Assembly: GCA_902782805.1 (NCBI GenBank) | Contig: CACZON010000112.1 | Coordinates: 1-7,611, forward strand | From: Oscillospiraceae bacterium | GTDB lineage: Bacteria > Bacillota > Clostridia > Oscillospirales > Acutalibacteraceae | Direction: 5' to 3' | DNA: 7,611 nt | Shown here: piece by piece, positions 5,994 through 7,611 of the stretch | Layout: every line of letters begins with the position of its first letter | Numbering within the stretch: position 1 is the first letter of the stretch | Program-made: the position numbers and the translations under genes | The notes under the pieces: generated by a model | Told to the model about the DNA's origin: nothing | Databases searched by the model: none | What the model saw: the letters and a program-made list of their open reading frames with translations, nothing else

Positions 5994-6674
5994 ATGATCC
6001 GTTTGGGAGAGAATCTGCGAAAATATCGAAAACAGAAAGGCCTGACACAGGACGAGCTGGCCGAAAAGCTGTACGTGACCCGGCAGGCTGTCAGCAACTG
6101 GGAAAACGGGAAGAACCAGCCGGATCTTGAGATGATCGGAGAGATGGCGAAGGTGCTGGAGATAGAGGCGGCGGAGCTTCTGGACTCAAAGCATCAGGAA
6201 TACCCGCGATTCCAGAAAAAAGCGGTCGTTTGGGCTGCGGTGCTTGGAATTCTAACGGCTTTTCTCATAATTGACGATCTGTACGTTCTTCCGAAACTGC
6301 TCGAGCTCAAGGGTACGACGTATAACGCCTGGCCGTATATGATCAACGATTTTGCAGCCCTTCCGCTTTTGCGCGTTGCTGCGGGGATGTTCGTGCCGGC
6401 GGTTCTTTCGCTCTGGTATAAGATTCAGCCTCAGGGGCGGATCAAAACGATCCTATGGATCTCCGGGATCGTCTTACTGATCCCGCCGGCACTGATGATG
6501 CTGTCGCTGATTCCAATGGCTTTGCATACGGCGGTTCCGTTCTACGGCCTGGTCAATTTTGTGCTTTCCGATCAGACGGGTCTTCGAAAATACGTTGTGA
6601 TGAATCTTTTCCCCTTATTTGCAGGAATCTGCTTCTTTCTCTCGCTCGTGAAGCTGAAAAAGCAGAACCAATAA
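5994..6674 (+). CDS. XRE-family DNA-binding protein with multi-pass membrane domain
   Basis: Predicted membrane-tethered transcriptional regulator, 226 residues. Residues 2-60 are a complete Cro/C1-type helix-turn-helix domain: LGENLRKYRKQKGLTQDELAEKL, then the recognition helix VTRQAVSNWENGKNQPD and a closing helix to ELL. After a short linker come at least four hydrophobic segments, at about 75-95, 119-141, 152-174 and 199-219, with a possible fifth near 180-190. It ends in a short basic tail (KLKKQNQ). This layout (N-terminal HTH_3 plus helical membrane tail) is common in Firmicutes, but I do not recognise the membrane part as a named sensor. The gene has its own promoter and ribosome binding site and is bracketed by two nearly identical terminators, so it is transcribed alone. 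The DNA target and any ligand are unknown; autoregulation is plausible. HTH assignment is secure; the membrane role is inferred from hydrophobicity. Confidence 0.88.
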   Translation: MIRLGENLRKYRKQKGLTQDELAEKLYVTRQAVSNWENGKNQPDLEMIGEMAKVLEIEAAELLDSKHQEYPRFQKKAVVWAAVLGILTAFLIIDDLYVLPKLLELKGTTYNAWPYMINDFAALPLLRVAAGMFVPAVLSLWYKIQPQGRIKTILWISGIVLLIPPALMMLSLIPMALHTAVPFYGLVNFVLSDQTGLRKYVVMNLFPLFAGICFFLSLVKLKKQNQ

Positions 6675-6685
6675 AACGGTTTTTT

Positions 6686-6724
6686 GGGAGGCGCTTCCCG
6701 GGGAGGCGGCCTCCCTTGTTTTTT
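6686..6724 (+). terminator. Rho-independent terminator of the XRE/membrane gene (repeat copy 2)
   Basis: GGGAGGC (6686-6692) pairs with GCCTCCC (6709-6715) around an inner GCTTCC/GGAGGC helix with a T-G wobble; TTG and six T follow. It starts 11 nt after the stop codon. It differs from copy 1 at only three positions, one of which repairs the C-A mismatch and one of which turns a T-A pair into T-G. Confidence 0.93.
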
Positions 6725-6744
6725 GCCGTTTTTTCGGGTAAAAT
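6716..6744 (+). promoter_or_regulatory. Possible promoter of the sigma-factor gene, overlapping the terminator T-tract
   Basis: TTGTTT (6716-6721) and TAAAAT (6739-6744) are spaced by 17 nt. The -10 is good (5 of 6) but the -35 is weak (3 of 6) and lies within the tail of the preceding terminator. Start would be near 6751, leaving about 60 nt of leader. I see no clear ECF-type AAC...CGT promoter here. Confidence 0.35.
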
Positions 6745-6795
6745 GTGATCGATCCCGATTTTTTACGGGTATTTGAGCAGAAGGACCTTTTCCGG

Positions 6796-6803
6796 AAAGG
6801 AGG
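6796..6803 (+). promoter_or_regulatory. Ribosome binding site fixing the GTG start of the sigma factor
   Basis: AAAGGAGG, close to the ideal anti-16S sequence, lies 8 nt before GTG 6812. The in-frame TTG at 6773 has no such site, and starting there would place this sequence inside the coding region. Confidence 0.85.
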
Positions 6804-6811
6804 CGAAAACC

Positions 6812-7369
6812 GTGAACGACGATCTGCTGGTTCAAAGATTTCTCCGGCGCGATGAATCCGCTCTCTCAACAGCGAGAGAAGCATACGGCCGCTATTGCTT
6901 TTCGATCGCACAGAACGTTCTGCGAAACGAAGAAGACAGCGAAGAAGCGCTCAATGAAGCGCTGCTGGCCGCCTGGAACAGCATCCCGCCGCAGGAGCCA
7001 AAGAACCTCAAAACGTATCTCGGCAAGCTGATCCGCGAGATCGCGATCGACCGCCTTCGGAAAAACCACGCCCAAAAGCGGATCCCCCGGGGCGAGCTGC
7101 TGCCGCTCGATGAGCTCGAAACGCTGATCGGAGAGAATCAATTAGAAGATACGCTCGAGGAAGCGGAGCTTTCGAGGATTATTTCCGGTTTTCTGCGCGC
7201 CCAAAAGGAAACCGAGCGCAACGTCTTTATCCGCAGATACTGGTACTATGATTCGATCGAAGAAATCTGCCGGCGTTACGGTTTCGGAAAAAGCAAGGTC
7301 CTGATGATGCTCAAACGGACGAGGGACCGCCTCGCCGAAACTCTGAAAAAGGAGGGATATTTTCTGTGA
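6812..7369 (+). CDS. ECF-type RNA polymerase sigma factor
   Basis: Small sigma-70 family factor, 185 residues from GTG, the usual ECF size with only regions 2 and 4. Region 2 (about 5-88) contains LVQRFLRRDESAL, the core-binding helix YCFSIAQNVLRNEEDSEEALNEALLAAW and the DNA-contact stretch LKTYLGKLIREIAIDRLRK. A charged linker (89-116) connects to region 4 (about 117-182), whose helix-turn-helix is SIEEICRRYGFGKSKVLMMLKRTRDRL (148-174). The acidic-rich NVFIRRYWYYDSIEEI pattern is common in ECF-like factors of gut Clostridia. The gene overlaps the next by 4 nt (GTGA), the usual arrangement for a sigma factor and its membrane anti-sigma factor. It should redirect RNA polymerase to a small regulon when released; the regulon and trigger are not visible here. 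Confidence 0.92.
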   Translation: MNDDLLVQRFLRRDESALSTAREAYGRYCFSIAQNVLRNEEDSEEALNEALLAAWNSIPPQEPKNLKTYLGKLIREIAIDRLRKNHAQKRIPRGELLPLDELETLIGENQLEDTLEEAELSRIISGFLRAQKETERNVFIRRYWYYDSIEEICRRYGFGKSKVLMMLKRTRDRLAETLKKEGYFL

Positions 7370-7611
7370 AAAGCGAAAAAATCCGCCGGGCGATCGGCGG
7401 GATCGACGCGGATCTGATCGAAGCGGCGGAAACCGCATCCGCAGCGCGCGTTTCTGCCGGATGGAAAAAATGGAGCGCCGCGGCGGCCGCGCTGGTTGTT
7501 CTCATCGGAGCCGCTTTTCTGATGCGGGGCGTTTTTGCGAAAAATCAGCTGCCGGTCACCCCTGAAAGCGGCAGCAGCCGTATGGAAGAAAACACGCCGG
7601 AGAGCGGAGAA
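7366..7611 (+). CDS. Probable single-pass membrane anti-sigma factor, partial at right edge
   Basis: Eighty-two codons are visible from GTG 7366, which overlaps the sigma stop by 4 nt and follows GGAGGG (7351-7356) at 9 nt. Residues 1-45 are a charged cytoplasmic segment (KSEKIRRAIGGIDADLIEAAE); one transmembrane helix follows at about 46-65 (AAAAALVVLIGAAFLMRGVF), then a Ser/Pro/Glu-rich stretch that should lie outside the membrane. Short cytoplasmic N-termini of the type 'AIGxIDxxLIEAA' followed by one helix are frequent behind ECF genes in Clostridia, so an anti-sigma or signal-receiving role is likely from position and topology. No zinc-binding HxxxCxxC motif of the ZAS class is seen. The extracellular domain, which would identify the family, is beyond the edge. 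Confidence 0.75.
   Translation, partial: MKSEKIRRAIGGIDADLIEAAETASAARVSAGWKKWSAAAAALVVLIGAAFLMRGVFAKNQLPVTPESGSSRMEENTPESGE

Noticed and set aside
6773..6811. Earlier TTG start for the sigma factor
   Set aside because: It would place the near-perfect AAAGGAGG inside the coding region; GTG 6812 sits at ideal spacing from it.

Overview
The window looks like chromosome from an anaerobic Gram-positive bacterium of the Clostridia, probably a gut-type lineage with roughly balanced GC. The evidence is a flavodiiron protein carrying an Hrb-like flavin reductase domain, a VanR/VanS-style two-component pair, a 'sugar-transfer associated' ATP-grasp enzyme, an ECF sigma/anti-sigma pair, strong GGAGG ribosome binding sites and sigma-A-like promoters. 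I cannot name a genus from sequence alone. No tRNA, rRNA, CRISPR array or insertion sequence is visible, and no gene-free gap exceeds 300 bases.

Layout, left to right. (1) Bases 1-1371, minus strand: an FprA-type flavodiiron protein fused to the start of a flavin-reductase domain; its 3' end lies outside the window. (2) Bases 1372-1593: a divergent promoter region, with a minus-strand promoter for the flavodiiron gene and a well-formed plus-strand promoter for prfB. (3) Bases 1594-2733: prfB, peptide chain release factor 2, without the usual programmed frameshift. (4) Bases 2775-5798: a tightly packed run of an OmpR-family response regulator, a membrane sensor kinase (TTG start, 8-nt overlap) and an ATP-grasp enzyme (2-nt gap), closed by a strong terminator. 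There is no clear terminator between prfB and the regulator, so read-through from prfB is possible. (5) Bases 5914-6674: a separately promoted XRE-type DNA-binding protein with a multi-pass membrane tail, ending in a terminator that matches the previous one at 36 of 39 bases. (6) Bases 6812-7611: an ECF-type sigma factor and an overlapping single-pass membrane protein that is probably its anti-sigma factor, cut by the right edge.

Functionally the window joins oxidative or nitrosative defence (the flavodiiron protein) and core translation (RF2) to three independent envelope- or signal-linked regulatory units: a two-component system with an ATP-grasp ligase, a membrane-tethered XRE regulator, and an ECF sigma/anti-sigma pair. 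The best candidate for an undescribed system is the regulator-kinase-ATP-grasp operon. It suggests a signal-controlled ATP-dependent carboxylate ligation at or near the cell surface, but substrate and signal are not readable from the sequence.
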